A stretch of 64,000 bases of DNA from Nesterenkonia sandarakina (GCF_013410215.1 NZ_JACCFQ010000001.1:1240001-1304000); one strand, 5' to 3'; shown: positions 53,172-63,668, counted from the stretch's first letter. The notes: generated by a model not told the origin, from the sequence alone. Numbers and translations: made by a program.

Positions 53172-55739
53172 TTATCCAGCGTCCGCAGCAGGGCCGGTAT
53201 TCCCTGGTCCTGCTCGCCGGCTGGTCAGCGCCGTGACCGCTCGGCTGCCGACCTCGACCAGGCCGCAGCCCAGGATGCTGGCGACGAAGGCGGCCGCCAG
53301 CAGCTCGGCGGAGGGCATCGCGAAGAGATGATACTGCTGGGAGATCGGGACCAGCAGCACCGCGCCCAGCAGCAGGTACATCATCGCGATCAGCGCGATT
53401 CGAGGCAAGGTCAGCGGGCGCAGGGCGACGTTGAGCACCCAGAGCCCCACCGCGGTCAGGCACAGCGTCGCCGCCGTCTGGATGGCTGCGGAGGGTTCCT
53501 GCAGGTAGCGGCCGAACGCGCTGACCGTGACCACTGCGAGCACGATCGCGATCGCCGTCGGAATGGAGAAGAGCATCGAGCGGCGCAGGAACCCGGGGCG
53601 GTAGCGTCGCGGATTGGGCATCAGCGCCAGGAAGAAGGCGGGGAAGCCGATCATCAGGAAGTCCACGGTGGAGAACTGGCGGGGCAGGAAGGGGAACTCC
53701 CAGAACAGCAGCCCATAGATGAGCCCGAGCAGGATCGCGTAGGCAGTCTTGGACAGGAACAGATGCGCCACCCGCTCGGTGTTCGCGATGACCTTGCGCC
53801 CCTGTTCCAGCACCGAGGGGAGCCGGTCGAAGCGCCCGTCCAGCAGCACCATCCGGGAGACCGCCTTGGTGGCCGGTGCGCCGTCGCCCATGGCGATCCC
53901 CAGGTCTGCCTTCTTCATGGCCAGCGCGTCGTTGACCCCGTCCCCGGTCATCGCGACCACATGCCCGGCCGCCTTCAGCGCCTCCACCATGGTGCGCTTC
54001 TGCTCCGGGGAGACCCGGCCGAACACGCCATGGTGCTCCAGGACCTCGCGCAGCGCCGCAGGATCCTCGGGCAGCGTCGAGGCGTCCACGGCGTCGCCCT
54101 CCACGACCATCCCCACCTCACGGGCCACGGCGGCCGCGGTCTTGGGGGAGTCTCCGGAGATCACCTTCAGCGCGATGTTCTGCTCCCGGAAGTACTCCAA
54201 GGTGGCGTGCGCCTCGGGGCGGACGTTCTCCTTGAAGGTCAGCAGCGCCACCGGGACCATGGCCTCGGGGAGTCGGTGCCCGCGCCCCAGCGGACCGGTC
54301 CCGGTCGCGGGCAGGGGGCCTTCCAGCGGGGCGTGGGCCAGCAGCATCGTGCGCAGCCCCTGGCTGGAGAGCTCATCGGTGCGGCGCAGCAGCGCCTCGG
54401 TCTGCACCCGGGCGTCGGTGGCCCCGCCACGCAGGATCTCCGGGGCGCCGAGCACCCAGTGCCCGGCAAGACCGCCGGCGTCCTGGGCGAAGCTGACCGC
54501 GGAGAAGCGTCGAGCCGAGGAGAACTGGACCTGGCTGGCCGCGCGGTGCCGGGGCAGCGCGGTATACGGTGCGCGCAGGGCCGCTGCAGTGGCGTTGGCG
54601 CGCTCGTCGGCACCGAAGAACGCCAAGACCTGTTCCCATTCCTCGGTGCCTTCCAGCGCGGTGGACCGGGGGTCCCGACGCCGGACCGCGGGGAGTCCCT
54701 GCGGGCTCAGCGCGGTCGCACCGTGGAAGGCGATGGTGCCATCGGTGAGGGTGCCGGTCTTGTCCAGGCAGACCACGTCCACCCGGGCCAGGACCTCCAC
54801 GGCCGGCTGTTCCTGCAGCAGCACGTTCTCCTTGGAGAGACTCACCGCGGCCACGGCGAAGGCGATGGTGGTCATCAGCGCCAGCCCCTGCGGGATCATC
54901 GCGGTCACCGAGGAGACCGAGGTGAGGACGGCGTCGCGCCACTGCCCGGTCTCCCACGCGCTGCCCCAGCCGCCGAAGGCCTGCATCTGCCCGTTGAGCA
55001 CCACTGCGACGATGGGCAGCAGCACCAGCGAGAGCCAGAAGGCGATCCTCTCCATGGCTCGGCGCAGCTCGGAGTTGATCTTCTGGTACTGCTTGGCCTC
55101 GGTGGCCAGCTTCACCGCATGGGCCCGTTCGCCGACCGCGGTCACCCGGAACCGCCCGGAGCCGGCGACGACGGCGGTCCCGGAGAGCAGGCGGTCATCG
55201 CGGCGCTTGGCCACGGCGTCGGATTCCCCGGTGAGCATGGATTCGTCCACGTCGAGTCCCTCGGAGCGCAGCACCGCGCCATCGGCAGGGACCTCGTCGC
55301 CGCGGCGCAGCTCGACGACGTCGTCCAACACGATCTGCTCCCGGTGGACCTCCAGGAGCATGCCGTCGCGCAGCACCCGGACCTGGTCCTGGTGCAGCAG
55401 CGCGATCGCATCGAGTTTGCGCTTGGCGCTGTACTCCTGGAAGAGCCCGATGAAGACGTTGGCCACCGCGGCGACGGCGAAGAGCAGGTCGAGCCAGCGT
55501 CCCAGCACGATGATGGCCAGCGCGCAGATCCCGATGATCAGGTTGAACAGCGTCATCAGGTGGGTGCGCAGGATATCGGTGACCGAGCGCGAGGTGGTCC
55601 GCGGCTGGACGTTGTCCAGTCCCAGCCGGTGCCGCTCCAGCACCTGGACCGAGCTCAGCCCATCGGCTTCAAGAACCTCGGGGTCCACGGCAGACCGGGT
55701 CTCCGCTGCGTCGCGGATCGCAGTCTTCTGGGCAGCCAC
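53172..55739 (-). CDS. P-type cation-transporting ATPase, CtpE-like
   Basis: An 855-residue ATP-driven cation pump. The actuator motif TGES (about 163), phosphorylation motif DKTGTLT (about 325) and hinge TGDGVND (about 600) are intact. Helix 4 reads [12 protein letters not shown], with the P-x-G-L form found in the CtpE/P2-like group of actinobacteria, for which calcium transport has been proposed. GTG start; no Shine-Dalgarno but TAGACT eight bases upstream, so a leaderless transcript is possible. It is preceded by an anchored protein gene (55762) and followed by panD in the same direction. Ion specificity is uncertain. Confidence 0.9.
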   Translation of the reverse strand: MAAQKTAIRDAAETRSAVDPEVLEADGLSSVQVLERHRLGLDNVQPRTTSRSVTDILRTHLMTLFNLIIGICALAIIVLGRWLDLLFAVAAVANVFIGLFQEYSAKRKLDAIALLHQDQVRVLRDGMLLEVHREQIVLDDVVELRRGDEVPADGAVLRSEGLDVDESMLTGESDAVAKRRDDRLLSGTAVVAGSGRFRVTAVGERAHAVKLATEAKQYQKINSELRRAMERIAFWLSLVLLPIVAVVLNGQMQAFGGWGSAWETGQWRDAVLTSVSSVTAMIPQGLALMTTIAFAVAAVSLSKENVLLQEQPAVEVLARVDVVCLDKTGTLTDGTIAFHGATALSPQGLPAVRRRDPRSTALEGTEEWEQVLAFFGADERANATAAALRAPYTALPRHRAASQVQFSSARRFSAVSFAQDAGGLAGHWVLGAPEILRGGATDARVQTEALLRRTDELSSQGLRTMLLAHAPLEGPLPATGTGPLGRGHRLPEAMVPVALLTFKENVRPEAHATLEYFREQNIALKVISGDSPKTAAAVAREVGMVVEGDAVDASTLPEDPAALREVLEHHGVFGRVSPEQKRTMVEALKAAGHVVAMTGDGVNDALAMKKADLGIAMGDGAPATKAVSRMVLLDGRFDRLPSVLEQGRKVIANTERVAHLFLSKTAYAILLGLIYGLLFWEFPFLPRQFSTVDFLMIGFPAFFLALMPNPRRYRPGFLRRSMLFSIPTAIAIVLAVVTVSAFGRYLQEPSAAIQTAATLCLTAVGLWVLNVALRPLTLPRIALIAMMYLLLGAVLLVPISQQYHLFAMPSAELLAAAFVASILGCGLVEVGSRAVTALTSRRAGPGNTGPAADAG

Positions 55740-55761
55740 AGGGGGAGAGTCTACCGGTGGG

Positions 55762-56832
55762 TCAATCGGATCCGGAGACCGCGACGATCAGCTCCTCGCC
55801 GCTGGCACCGACTTCGACGTCAAGCGCGAAGTCCACCTGGTGGCTCTCCTGGAGGCTTGCCCCGTCGTGGAAGTGCCGCGAGTCGAACCGGATCGTGGCC
55901 TGCATCTCGGTCCCCGTGATCTGCCATCCCTGATCGTCGAAGTCGAGGGTGAGCTCCTCGGGGTCCGGCATCTGCCAGCTGATCGACTCTGTGGCCACCT
56001 GATTGGGGGTATTGATGCCCATGGGGCAGCCGGCGGGCATCAGCACCTGCTGCTCCGCGCAGGAGGCCAGATAGGCCTGGACCTCCTCGTGGAGCAGCTC
56101 TTGGGCAGCCTCGGAGGCCTCCAGCTCCAGCTCGATCTGATGTGTCCGGCTCTCGCCCTGCTCGGCGGCGTCCTGGACCACCACATACCGGCTGCTCCCG
56201 ACCAGCCATTCGCTCTTCACGGCGGTCCCCACCACGGCCGGGACATAGCTGCGCAGCGTCGCGGAGTCCTCCTGAAGGTTCACCGGTTCCCCGTTGACGG
56301 TGATCGCAGCGATGCCGCCCGCCGCGGCGCCGGGCACGTCGATCTGCATCTGGGTCATCGCGGCCGCGCTGAGCTCCCAGTCATCGAAGACTCCCAGCGT
56401 GCTCTGCCGCACCGTCATCGGCAGCTGGGTCTCGAAGCTCTCGCCCGCGGCGTCGAACTGCATCAGCGCACGTCCCTGATGCTCGAGGTCCTCGCCGAAT
56501 CGGGCGTTCTCGATCCCGGCGGTGCTGCGCGCGAGCGGCTCACCGTCGAGCAGCAGGCTGTCCACGCTCTCGTCCTGCGTCGCCTCCAGCACGGAGGGGT
56601 CGAAGAAGCCCAGGGTCTCGGAGCCGCTGCCCCGGGTGATGGAGTCCCAGTACTCTTCGGCGGTGTGGCCCGGCGTGTAGATACGTTCGCTGACCTGCCA
56701 GATGGCGACCCCTCCGGCGATCAGCGCCATCACCAGTGCGGCGGCCCAGGCCACCAGCAGTCCGCGGTGCGCGGATGGACGTCCCGGAGCCTCCGGTGGG
56801 GGAGGCGGGGCGGAGTGATGGACCTGCGACAT
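55762..56832 (-). CDS. Membrane-anchored extracytoplasmic protein, function unknown
   Basis: A 356-residue protein not assigned to a family. A Pro/His-rich cytoplasmic start (about 1-23) is followed by one helix (about 25-46) and a large extracytoplasmic domain rich in Glu, Ser and Gln. Two cysteines (about 262 and 273) in ASCAEQQVLMPAGCPMG may form a disulfide. Regularly alternating hydrophobic and charged residues suggest a beta-rich fold. It lies upstream of, and in the same direction as, the P-type ATPase (22-base gap), so a role with the pump is possible but unproven. Confidence 0.75.
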   Translation of the reverse strand: MSQVHHSAPPPPPEAPGRPSAHRGLLVAWAAALVMALIAGGVAIWQVSERIYTPGHTAEEYWDSITRGSGSETLGFFDPSVLEATQDESVDSLLLDGEPLARSTAGIENARFGEDLEHQGRALMQFDAAGESFETQLPMTVRQSTLGVFDDWELSAAAMTQMQIDVPGAAAGGIAAITVNGEPVNLQEDSATLRSYVPAVVGTAVKSEWLVGSSRYVVVQDAAEQGESRTHQIELELEASEAAQELLHEEVQAYLASCAEQQVLMPAGCPMGINTPNQVATESISWQMPDPEELTLDFDDQGWQITGTEMQATIRFDSRHFHDGASLQESHQVDFALDVEVGASGEELIVAVSGSD

Positions 56833-56885
56833 GGGTTCAGCGTAGCAACGACCGGTGTGGCATCCCGAGCCTCGGGACGCTGCGC

Positions 56886-57848
56886 TCAGCCCAGCAGGGC
56901 GGCGACGAGCACCACGGTGGGAATCGCTGCGATGGTGGTCAGCAGCACGGTGTCGCGGGCGATGACCTCACCGGCCTGGTAGCGCACGGCGGTGACCAGC
57001 ACGTTCTGTGCCGTGGGCAGCGCTGCCATGACCACCGCGACGAGCACCTGGTGGTCGTCGAGGCCGAAGACGACCGCGGCCAGCAGCCAGGCCAGGACCG
57101 GGTGCAGGATGAGTTTCAGTCCCGCCGCGAGGAACACGTCACGACGCCGGCCTGTGGCCTTGTCCAGGGGGCGGCTGCCCACCAGGGAGAGGCCGAAGGC
57201 CAGCAGCATCAGCGGGATCGAGGCTCCGGCGAGGAGTTCGATGGCTTCCTGCACCGGGGTGGGGAAGCTCAGCTGCCGCCAGGAGAAGAGCAGGCCCAGT
57301 GTGGCCCCGATGATCATCGGGTTCACCGCCGACTGTCCCAGACTGCGCAGCACGGAGATCCGTGGGTGCGGGCGGACCTTCGGCATGGAACCCTGGTCGC
57401 GGGTCAGCAGGTCCAGCGCGGTGACGTAGATCGGGGTGTAGATCGCCAGCTGGAACATGATGATCGGCGCGGCCAGCGCCACATCACCGAGCACATAGGC
57501 CGCGATCGGGAACCCGAGGTTCGCGCCGTTGACCAGGGACCCGCTCATGCCGCCGATCATCAGGTCGGAGCCGGGCCGCGACTTCAGCAGCAGGAACCGT
57601 CCGATCAGCACGAAGGCCAGCAAGGTGCTCAGCGCACCGAGGGTGGCGATCAGGAACTGCGGTCCCAGCACCGCGCGCAACGAGGACTCGGAGATGGTGA
57701 CGAAGAGCAGGCAGGGCGAGGCCACGAAGAACGCGACCCGGCTCAGCGCCACCCGTGCGTCGGGACCCAGGACCCCGAACCTGCCGATGATCCAGCCGAC
57801 CGCGATGATCAGCCAGATGATGGTGAAGCCGGAGAGGACCGCGCCCAT
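56886..57848 (-). CDS. AEC-family (auxin efflux carrier-like) transporter
   Basis: A 320-residue membrane protein with about ten helices in two five-helix halves. VAFFVASPCLLFVTI in the first half and LPTAQNVLVTAVRYQ in the second are characteristic of the AEC/MleP group, which moves dicarboxylates or other organic anions. GGMSGSLVNGANLGFPIAAYVLG is the typical central segment. It stands between the anchored protein and the SseB-like gene, all on the minus strand. Substrate not determined. Confidence 0.9.
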   Translation of the reverse strand: MGAVLSGFTIIWLIIAVGWIIGRFGVLGPDARVALSRVAFFVASPCLLFVTISESSLRAVLGPQFLIATLGALSTLLAFVLIGRFLLLKSRPGSDLMIGGMSGSLVNGANLGFPIAAYVLGDVALAAPIIMFQLAIYTPIYVTALDLLTRDQGSMPKVRPHPRISVLRSLGQSAVNPMIIGATLGLLFSWRQLSFPTPVQEAIELLAGASIPLMLLAFGLSLVGSRPLDKATGRRRDVFLAAGLKLILHPVLAWLLAAVVFGLDDHQVLVAVVMAALPTAQNVLVTAVRYQAGEVIARDTVLLTTIAAIPTVVLVAALLG

Positions 57849-57937
57849 GACACCCCTCCCCGTCTTCGCAGCAGATTCAGCTCAACACTCTAGCCCCGGT
57901 GGGGCCCCGGGCCTGCCGCTGCGACGCGCGGATCAGC

Positions 57938-58396
57938 TCATGACTGGGCTTCGGCGTCCTCGGCGGGGCTGATGAAGTCGGTGCGGATCCGCTCCACGCC
58001 TTCTGCGGAGATCTGGAAGCCATGCTCCTGGCCGGCGTCGATCATCACGCCGGCTCCGGTGATGGACTGCACGATGGCGACCCCGGGGGCCTCCACGGCG
58101 TGCGGGGCGTGCTCCTTGTAGTCATCCGGGATGTTCTCGGTGGTGCTGAACAGCGCGATCAGCGGGTTGCCCTCGTTGTCCTGCAGGGTGAGCGGGTTCA
58201 CCGAACCGGTCTCGTCGTTGACCTCCTCGGGGCTGAGGAAGAAGACGCTGCTGGTCAGGAAGGTCCGGATGATCTCTCCGGCCTGGGCCTTGCCGTCCTT
58301 GCCTTCGATCAGGACCTGCTCGAGGGTGGCGGCGGAGCCGGTCGGCACATCGGTGGCGGGGGTCTGCTCGGGCTGAGTTTCAGGAGTCTCGGTCAT
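57938..58396 (-). CDS. SseB-family protein
   Basis: A 152-residue acidic protein with an SseB N-terminal-type domain (about 22-125): LEQVLIEGKDGKAQAGEIIRTFLTSSVFFLSP, PLIALFSTTENIPDDYKEHAPHAV and GVMIDAGQEHGFQISAEGV fit the family. It has no signal or helix, so it is cytosolic. SseB-like proteins are widespread in actinobacteria without a proven role. Divergent from dcd, with 90 bases between. Confidence 0.8.
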   Translation of the reverse strand: MTETPETQPEQTPATDVPTGSAATLEQVLIEGKDGKAQAGEIIRTFLTSSVFFLSPEEVNDETGSVNPLTLQDNEGNPLIALFSTTENIPDDYKEHAPHAVEAPGVAIVQSITGAGVMIDAGQEHGFQISAEGVERIRTDFISPAEDAEAQS

Positions 58397-58486
58397 GTCT
58401 CTACGCGATCACGGACGCGCGCAGAATGCAATGCGAGCGGGCCCGTCTGATCCTCCAACACCGAGGAGCTGGGGTATTTTGGGCGG

Positions 58487-59065
58487 GTGCTGCTATCTGA
58501 TCGAGACATCCGAGCCGAGATCGACGCCGAGCGGATCACCCTGGACCCGCTGGAGCTCTCGATGATCCAACCCTCCAGCGTCGATGTGCGCCTGGAGCGC
58601 ATGTTCCGGCTCTTCGACAACCACAAATACGCCCATATCGACCCGGCCGCGGACCAGCCGGAGCTGACCCGGCTGGTGGAGGTGGACCCGGAGGAGCCCT
58701 TCATCCTGCATCCCGGGGAGTTCGTGCTCGGTGCCACCTATGAGTCGGTGACCCTCCCCGACGACGTCGCAGCACGCCTTGAGGGGAAGAGCTCACTGGG
58801 TCGACTGGGGCTGCTCACCCATTCCACGGCGGGCTTCATCGACCCCGGCTTCTCCGGGCAGGTCACGCTGGAGCTCTCCAACATGGCCACGCTGCCGATC
58901 AAGCTGTGGCCGGGCTCGAAGATCGGGCAGCTCTGTTTCTTCCGGCTGACCTCCCCGGCCGAGCACGGCTATGGGGCCGGGGTGCACCAGTCGCGCTACC
59001 AGGGACAGCGTGGCCCCACCGCCTCACGCAGCCACGCGAACTTCCACCGCACGATCATCCGCTGA
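58487..59065 (+). CDS. dcd: dCTP deaminase, probably bifunctional (dUMP-forming)
   Basis: Converts dCTP to dUTP and, in the actinobacterial bifunctional type, on to dUMP. The 192-residue length is standard. [24 protein letters not shown] (about 100-123) holds the nucleotide site with the catalytic Glu and Arg/Ser, and the C-terminal [11 protein letters not shown] closes over the phosphates. GTG start at 58487; the upstream TATTTTGGGCGG may contain a -10, so the leader is short. The stop codon lies inside an 8-bp tandem repeat. Confidence 0.93.
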   Translation: MLLSDRDIRAEIDAERITLDPLELSMIQPSSVDVRLERMFRLFDNHKYAHIDPAADQPELTRLVEVDPEEPFILHPGEFVLGATYESVTLPDDVAARLEGKSSLGRLGLLTHSTAGFIDPGFSGQVTLELSNMATLPIKLWPGSKIGQLCFFRLTSPAEHGYGAGVHQSRYQGQRGPTASRSHANFHRTIIR

Positions 59066-59099
59066 GCCGCTGATCCGCTGATTCGCTGATCCGCTGAGT
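59060..59099 (+). repeat. Five tandem 8-bp repeats over the dcd stop codon
   Basis: Units cgctgagc, cgctgatc, cgctgatt, cgctgatc and cgctgagt run from 59060 to 59099. Each has CTGA, so stops appear in several frames; the first contains the dcd stop. The array ends a few bases before the stop of the convergent MFS gene. Confidence 0.75.
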
Positions 59100-59103
59100 C
59101 GGG

Positions 59104-60477
59104 TCAGCTGCGGCTGAGCACCCGGTGCTCGCGCATCTTTGCCGGCCCGGTGGGATTGTGCACCAGCGCCAGGGTGGCCAGCCCGATGCTCAGGATCACC
59201 ACCACCCCGAGGATGATCGCCTTGTCGCTGCCGCCGGCGCTGAGGAGCAGCAGCGCGATCAGCCCGGGGGTCAGGAAGGACACGCTGCGCCCGGCCGTGG
59301 CGTAGAGGCCGAAGAGCTCTCCAGCCCGGCTGGGCGGGGCGAGCCGGGCGAGGAAGGCCCGGGAGGAGGACTGCGCCGGCCCGACGAACACGCACAGCAT
59401 CAGCCCGAAGACCCAGAAGGCTCCGGTCGGGGTGATCACGAACCCGCCCAGGCTGCGCTCGACGTCGAGGAAGTACAGCAGCCCGGCGGTCAGGATCAGC
59501 GCGATCACACAGGTGGCGATCACCCGACGCGGACCGACCCGATCATCGAACCAGCCCCCGATGAACGCCCCCAGCGCCGCCGCCACATTCCCGGCGATGC
59601 CGAAGAGCAGGATGTCTGAGGTGGTGAATCCGAAGACGGTGACGCCGAGGATCGCGCCGTAGGTGAACACCGCGGAGAGCCCGTCCCGGTAGATCGCGGA
59701 GGAGACCAGGAACCAGAAGGTGTTCCGGTCCTCGCGCCAGAGCCCGAGGATAAGTCCCAGGAGCCGGCGGTAGGACTCCAGGACGCTGACCCGCTCCTGG
59801 ACGACGTCCTGGTCTGCGGTCTTCAGCGGGGTCAGCAGCAGCGGCAGCGAGAAGATCAGGAACCAGGCGGCGGCCACTAGCGCCACGGCCCGGACATTGA
59901 CCATCTCGTCCTCGCCGAGGCCGAACAGGTGCGGCGGCTCCCCGGCGACCAGTCCGAAGTACACGATGGCCAGGATCACGATGCCACCCAGATAGCCCGA
60001 GCCCCAGCCGACCCCCGAGACCCGACCCATCCGCGGGGAGTCCGCGATGTCGGTGATCATCGAGTTGTAGTTCAGGTTCGCGAACTCGTCGAAGAGCGTC
60101 ATCGTGGCCATCAGCGTCACCCCGAGGACCAGATACGCCTGATCCGGCTTCACGAAGAAGCACGCGGCGACCAGCGCCACGACGATCAGCGTGTTGATGG
60201 CGAGCCAGCGTCGTCGTTGCCCGCCGTTGTCCGCGCGCTGCCCGATCACCGGGGCGGTGAGCGCGATGATCAGCCCGGCGATCGTGTTCGCCGTGGTCAG
60301 GTACTGCGTGCCCTGACCCCCGGGCCCGACTGCGTCGGCGATGTAGGTCCCGAAGACGAAGGTCACCATGACCGCACTGACTGTGGCGTTGCCCCAGCTC
60401 CACAGGCTCCAGACCGCGATCAGCCGCTTCTTCAACGGCTCGAGGACAGTCGCCGCGGCGGGCTCAGTGGTGCTCAT
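59104..60477 (-). CDS. MFS transporter, UMF1 (Atg22-like) type
   Basis: A membrane transporter with about 12 helices (457 residues from the chosen start). VWSLWSWGNATVSAVMVTFVFGTYI at the N terminus, DEFANLNYNSMITDIADSPRMGRVSGVGWGSGYLGG and FGLYATAGRSVSFL are typical of the UMF1 group, whose vacuolar relative Atg22 exports amino acids. ATG at 60477 is used because homologs begin shortly before the first helix; ATG at 60507 is possible. TACTAT six bases upstream and no Shine-Dalgarno again suggest a leaderless transcript. Substrate unknown. Confidence 0.85.
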   Translation of the reverse strand: MSTTEPAAATVLEPLKKRLIAVWSLWSWGNATVSAVMVTFVFGTYIADAVGPGGQGTQYLTTANTIAGLIIALTAPVIGQRADNGGQRRRWLAINTLIVVALVAACFFVKPDQAYLVLGVTLMATMTLFDEFANLNYNSMITDIADSPRMGRVSGVGWGSGYLGGIVILAIVYFGLVAGEPPHLFGLGEDEMVNVRAVALVAAAWFLIFSLPLLLTPLKTADQDVVQERVSVLESYRRLLGLILGLWREDRNTFWFLVSSAIYRDGLSAVFTYGAILGVTVFGFTTSDILLFGIAGNVAAALGAFIGGWFDDRVGPRRVIATCVIALILTAGLLYFLDVERSLGGFVITPTGAFWVFGLMLCVFVGPAQSSSRAFLARLAPPSRAGELFGLYATAGRSVSFLTPGLIALLLLSAGGSDKAIILGVVVILSIGLATLALVHNPTGPAKMREHRVLSRS

Positions 60478-60593
60478 TGCGGCATAGTAACCCTGGTTTG
60501 TTAACATAGAGAGGATTGCCGCCGCAGAACCTTGTTTTCAGGGACTCGCAGTCAGGCGTGCGAGGAGTTGATGACTGGAGAGGAGCGGGGTAC

Positions 60594-63500
60594 GTGATCA
60601 TTTGGATGCTGGCGGCGCTGTTCGCGCTGAGCATCCTGACCCCATTCCTCTTCCACCGCTTCGGCCGCCGCACCTTCTTCTTCCTCGCCGCGGTCCTGGG
60701 TGCAGCCACGATCCTGATCCTCGGCTACATCCCCTCGGTGCTCGAGGCAGACCAGTCGGCGGGCATCGGCGCGCCGAACGCGCCCCCGGCCGAGGTCATC
60801 GAGTGGATCCCGCAGTTCGGCGTGGAACTGGCCTTCCGCATGGACGCCCTCGCGCTGGCCATGTCGGTGCTGATCCTCGGCGTGGGCGCCCTGGTGATGC
60901 TCTACTGCGCGCGCTACTTCTCCGCCACGGAGCGCGCCGCCGGCCCTTTCGCGGCGCAGCTCTTCGCCTTCGCCGCCTCGATGCTCGGCCTGGTGCTCTC
61001 CGATGACCTGGTGATGCTCTTCGTGTTCTGGGAGCTCACCACGATCCTGTCCTTCCTGCTGATCGGCTTCTCGGCACACCGGATCTACGCCCGCCGCTCC
61101 GCCATCCAGGCACTCCTGGTGACCACCTTCGGCGGCCTGGCGATGCTGGTGGGACTGCTCTGGCTGGGTCAGCTCACCGGCAGCTACCGGCTCTCCGAGA
61201 TCCTCGCCGCCGCCCCGGAACTGGTCTCCGACCCGGCGACGGCGACCGCCGTGGACATCGCAGTGGCCCTGGTCCTGCTGGGCGCCCTCTCCAAATCAGC
61301 CCTGGTGCCGTTCCACTTCTGGCTGCCCGCCGCGATGGCGGCACCGACCCCGGTCTCCGCCTACCTGCATGCCGCCGCCATGGTCAAGGCCGGGGTCTAC
61401 CTGGTGGCGCGCTTCGCTCCGGGCTTCTCCGAGACCAGCTATTGGCTGCCGGTGGTGCTGGGCCTGGGGCTGCTGACCATGCTGGTCGGGGCCTGGCGGG
61501 CGCTGCGCCAGACGGACATCAAGCTGGTGCTGGCCTATGGCACAGTCTCCCAGCTGGGCTTCCTGATCATGATCAACGGGCTGGGCACCGAAGACGCGGC
61601 GCTCGCCGGACTGGCCATGCTGCTGGCCCACGGGCTGTTCAAGGCGGCGCTGTTCATGGTGGTCGGGATCATCGACCACCAGTCCGGGACTCGTGATCTG
61701 CGCCGCCTCTCCGGGCTGGCGCGGACCCAGCGGCCGCTGTTCATCGTCGCGCTGATCAGCACCGCGTCCATGGCCGGGCTCCCTCCGCTCTTCGGCTTCG
61801 TGGCCAAAGAGGTCGTCTTCGAGTCGTTCTTCAGCTACGCCGAGATCACCGCCGCCGGCTCGGTGCTGCCCTGGGGCTGGCTGGTGCTGATCGGGGTCGT
61901 GCTGGGCTCGGCGCTGACCGTGGCGTACTCCGCCCGCTTCCTCTGGGGCGCCTTCGCGACGAAGCGGGAGCCCTCCGGGGCGACGGTGCCGCCGACCGTC
62001 TTCAAGGGTCCGGTGCCCCGGGTCTTCCTGGCCGCCCCGATGATCCTCGCCAGCGCCACACTGGTCCTCGCGCTTCTCCCGCAGCCGGCGCAGGCGCTGG
62101 TCGAACCGTTCTCCACGCTGTTCGACCCGGTGGCTCCGGAGGTCGAGCCGACCTACCTCGCGCTCTGGCACGGACTGACCCCGGTGCTGGGGCTCTCCGT
62201 GCTGACCTGGGTCCTGGGCTACCTGCTCTTCCGTGCCCGGGAGCCCTTCGCCCGGTGGCAGGCCAAGGTGCCCCCGGTGTTCGACGCCGAGCGCGGCTAC
62301 CGCGCCACCGTGCGTGGAGTGGACATGCTCTCCTCCTGGGTCACGGCCCGCACCCAGCGCGGCGCGCTGGGCTGGTACCTGTTCATCATCCTGGCCGTGG
62401 CGACCCTGGTGCCGCTCTCGGTGGTCATCTTCGGCGCCCCCGGTGGGTCCGGGGTCACCGACCGTTGGGCGCTGGATTCCTACATCATCGCGGAGCAGCC
62501 GCTGCAGGTGGTCCTGGCGCTGGTCATCCTCGCCGGAGCCAGCGGGGCGATCTGGGCGCCGAAGCGTTTCATGGCGGTGCTGATGGTCTCGCTGTGCGGC
62601 TGGGGGATCGCCGGGATCTTCGCGCTGCAGGGTGCCCCGGACCTGGCCCTGACCCTGCTGCTGGTGGAGTCGATCGTCCTGGTGGTCTTCGTGCTCGCGC
62701 TGCGCAGCCTGCCGGCCGGGATCTGGACCCAGAGCCCCACCCGGTTCAAGTTCGGCCGGGCCGCTCTGGGCGTCGGCTTCGGTCTGGTCATGATGGCCGT
62801 GGCGGTGATGTCGATGAACGCCCGCACCGCGGAACCGGTCTCGGTGGAGTACCCCTGGATGGCCTATGAGGTCGGGCAGGGTGCGAACATCGTCAACGTC
62901 ACCCTGGTGGACCTGCGCGTCTGGGACACCTTCGGTGAGATCACCGTGCTCGCCGCCGCGGCCACCGGCGTCGCCTCGCTGATCTTCGTCAAGCGCCGTG
63001 ATGTGCAGCGCCGCGAGCTCCACGAGGTGCCCAGCGGCTCCGTCGGGCGGGTGCTCTCGGACAAGGCGCTCTCCCCGCGTCAGGTCCGCGAGATCAAGGT
63101 GGCCCGCTCCTTCGCCACCGTGGCGCGGGAGGCGTGGCTGGTGGCCGGGCGCACCGTGGCTCCGGAGCATCGCAGCATCGTCTTCGAGGTGATCACTCGA
63201 CTGATGTTCCACGGGATCATCATGATCTCGCTCTACCTGCTGCTGGCCGGGCACAATTTGCCCGGCGGCGGGTTCGCCGGCGGACTGCTCGCGGGACTGG
63301 CCTTCGTGCTGCGCTACCTGGCGGGTGGACGCTACGAGCTGGAGGCTGCGATCCCGTTCTCCGCCGGCGCCCTGATGGGCTGGGGCCTGGCGATCGCCTG
63401 CTTCACCGGACTGGCACCGCTGATCGCCGGTGGACAGGCCTTCCAGTCCTTCGACTTCTACCTCACGCTCCCGATCCTCGGCGAGCACCACTTCGTCTCC

Positions 63501-63668
63501 GCGATCCTCTTCGACGTCGGGGTCTACCTGGTCGTGATCGGCCTGATCGTGGACATCCTGCGCAGCCTGGGCTCGGAGATCGATGTGCGCAGCGAACGTG
63601 AAGGTCAGCGCGCGTCCACCACCGCCCACGGCATCCACGGCGAGACCTCCGCGGGGGTGGCACGATGA
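60594..63668 (+). CDS. mrpA: Na+/H+ antiporter subunit A/B fusion (MrpA-MrpB)
   Basis: The large subunit of the Mrp Na+(K+)/H+ antiporter, 1024 residues. The NuoL-like core (about 1-480) has the conserved VFWELTTILSFLLIG and LPAAMAAPTPVSAYLHAAAMVKAG segments with the proton-path Lys and Glu residues. The NuoJ-like part follows (ALQGAPDLALTLLLVE, about 675), and the C-terminal 150 residues (HGIIMISLYLLLAGHNLPGGGFAGGL onward) are an MrpB domain fused to MrpA, as in many actinobacteria. GTG at 60594 with GGAGAGGAG upstream. It begins the mrp operon, which is expected in salt- or alkali-tolerant bacteria. Confidence 0.96.
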   Translation: MIIWMLAALFALSILTPFLFHRFGRRTFFFLAAVLGAATILILGYIPSVLEADQSAGIGAPNAPPAEVIEWIPQFGVELAFRMDALALAMSVLILGVGALVMLYCARYFSATERAAGPFAAQLFAFAASMLGLVLSDDLVMLFVFWELTTILSFLLIGFSAHRIYARRSAIQALLVTTFGGLAMLVGLLWLGQLTGSYRLSEILAAAPELVSDPATATAVDIAVALVLLGALSKSALVPFHFWLPAAMAAPTPVSAYLHAAAMVKAGVYLVARFAPGFSETSYWLPVVLGLGLLTMLVGAWRALRQTDIKLVLAYGTVSQLGFLIMINGLGTEDAALAGLAMLLAHGLFKAALFMVVGIIDHQSGTRDLRRLSGLARTQRPLFIVALISTASMAGLPPLFGFVAKEVVFESFFSYAEITAAGSVLPWGWLVLIGVVLGSALTVAYSARFLWGAFATKREPSGATVPPTVFKGPVPRVFLAAPMILASATLVLALLPQPAQALVEPFSTLFDPVAPEVEPTYLALWHGLTPVLGLSVLTWVLGYLLFRAREPFARWQAKVPPVFDAERGYRATVRGVDMLSSWVTARTQRGALGWYLFIILAVATLVPLSVVIFGAPGGSGVTDRWALDSYIIAEQPLQVVLALVILAGASGAIWAPKRFMAVLMVSLCGWGIAGIFALQGAPDLALTLLLVESIVLVVFVLALRSLPAGIWTQSPTRFKFGRAALGVGFGLVMMAVAVMSMNARTAEPVSVEYPWMAYEVGQGANIVNVTLVDLRVWDTFGEITVLAAAATGVASLIFVKRRDVQRRELHEVPSGSVGRVLSDKALSPRQVREIKVARSFATVAREAWLVAGRTVAPEHRSIVFEVITRLMFHGIIMISLYLLLAGHNLPGGGFAGGLLAGLAFVLRYLAGGRYELEAAIPFSAGALMGWGLAIACFTGLAPLIAGGQAFQSFDFYLTLPILGEHHFVSAILFDVGVYLVVIGLIVDILRSLGSEIDVRSEREGQRASTTAHGIHGETSAGVAR

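Noticed and set aside
61296-63638. A 780-codon minus-strand open frame opposite mrpA, and a similar 590-codon frame at 30641-32413.
   Set aside because: Same shadow effect: compositional bias (Gln, His, Arg, Gly), no recognisable motif, and strongly supported genes on the other strand.
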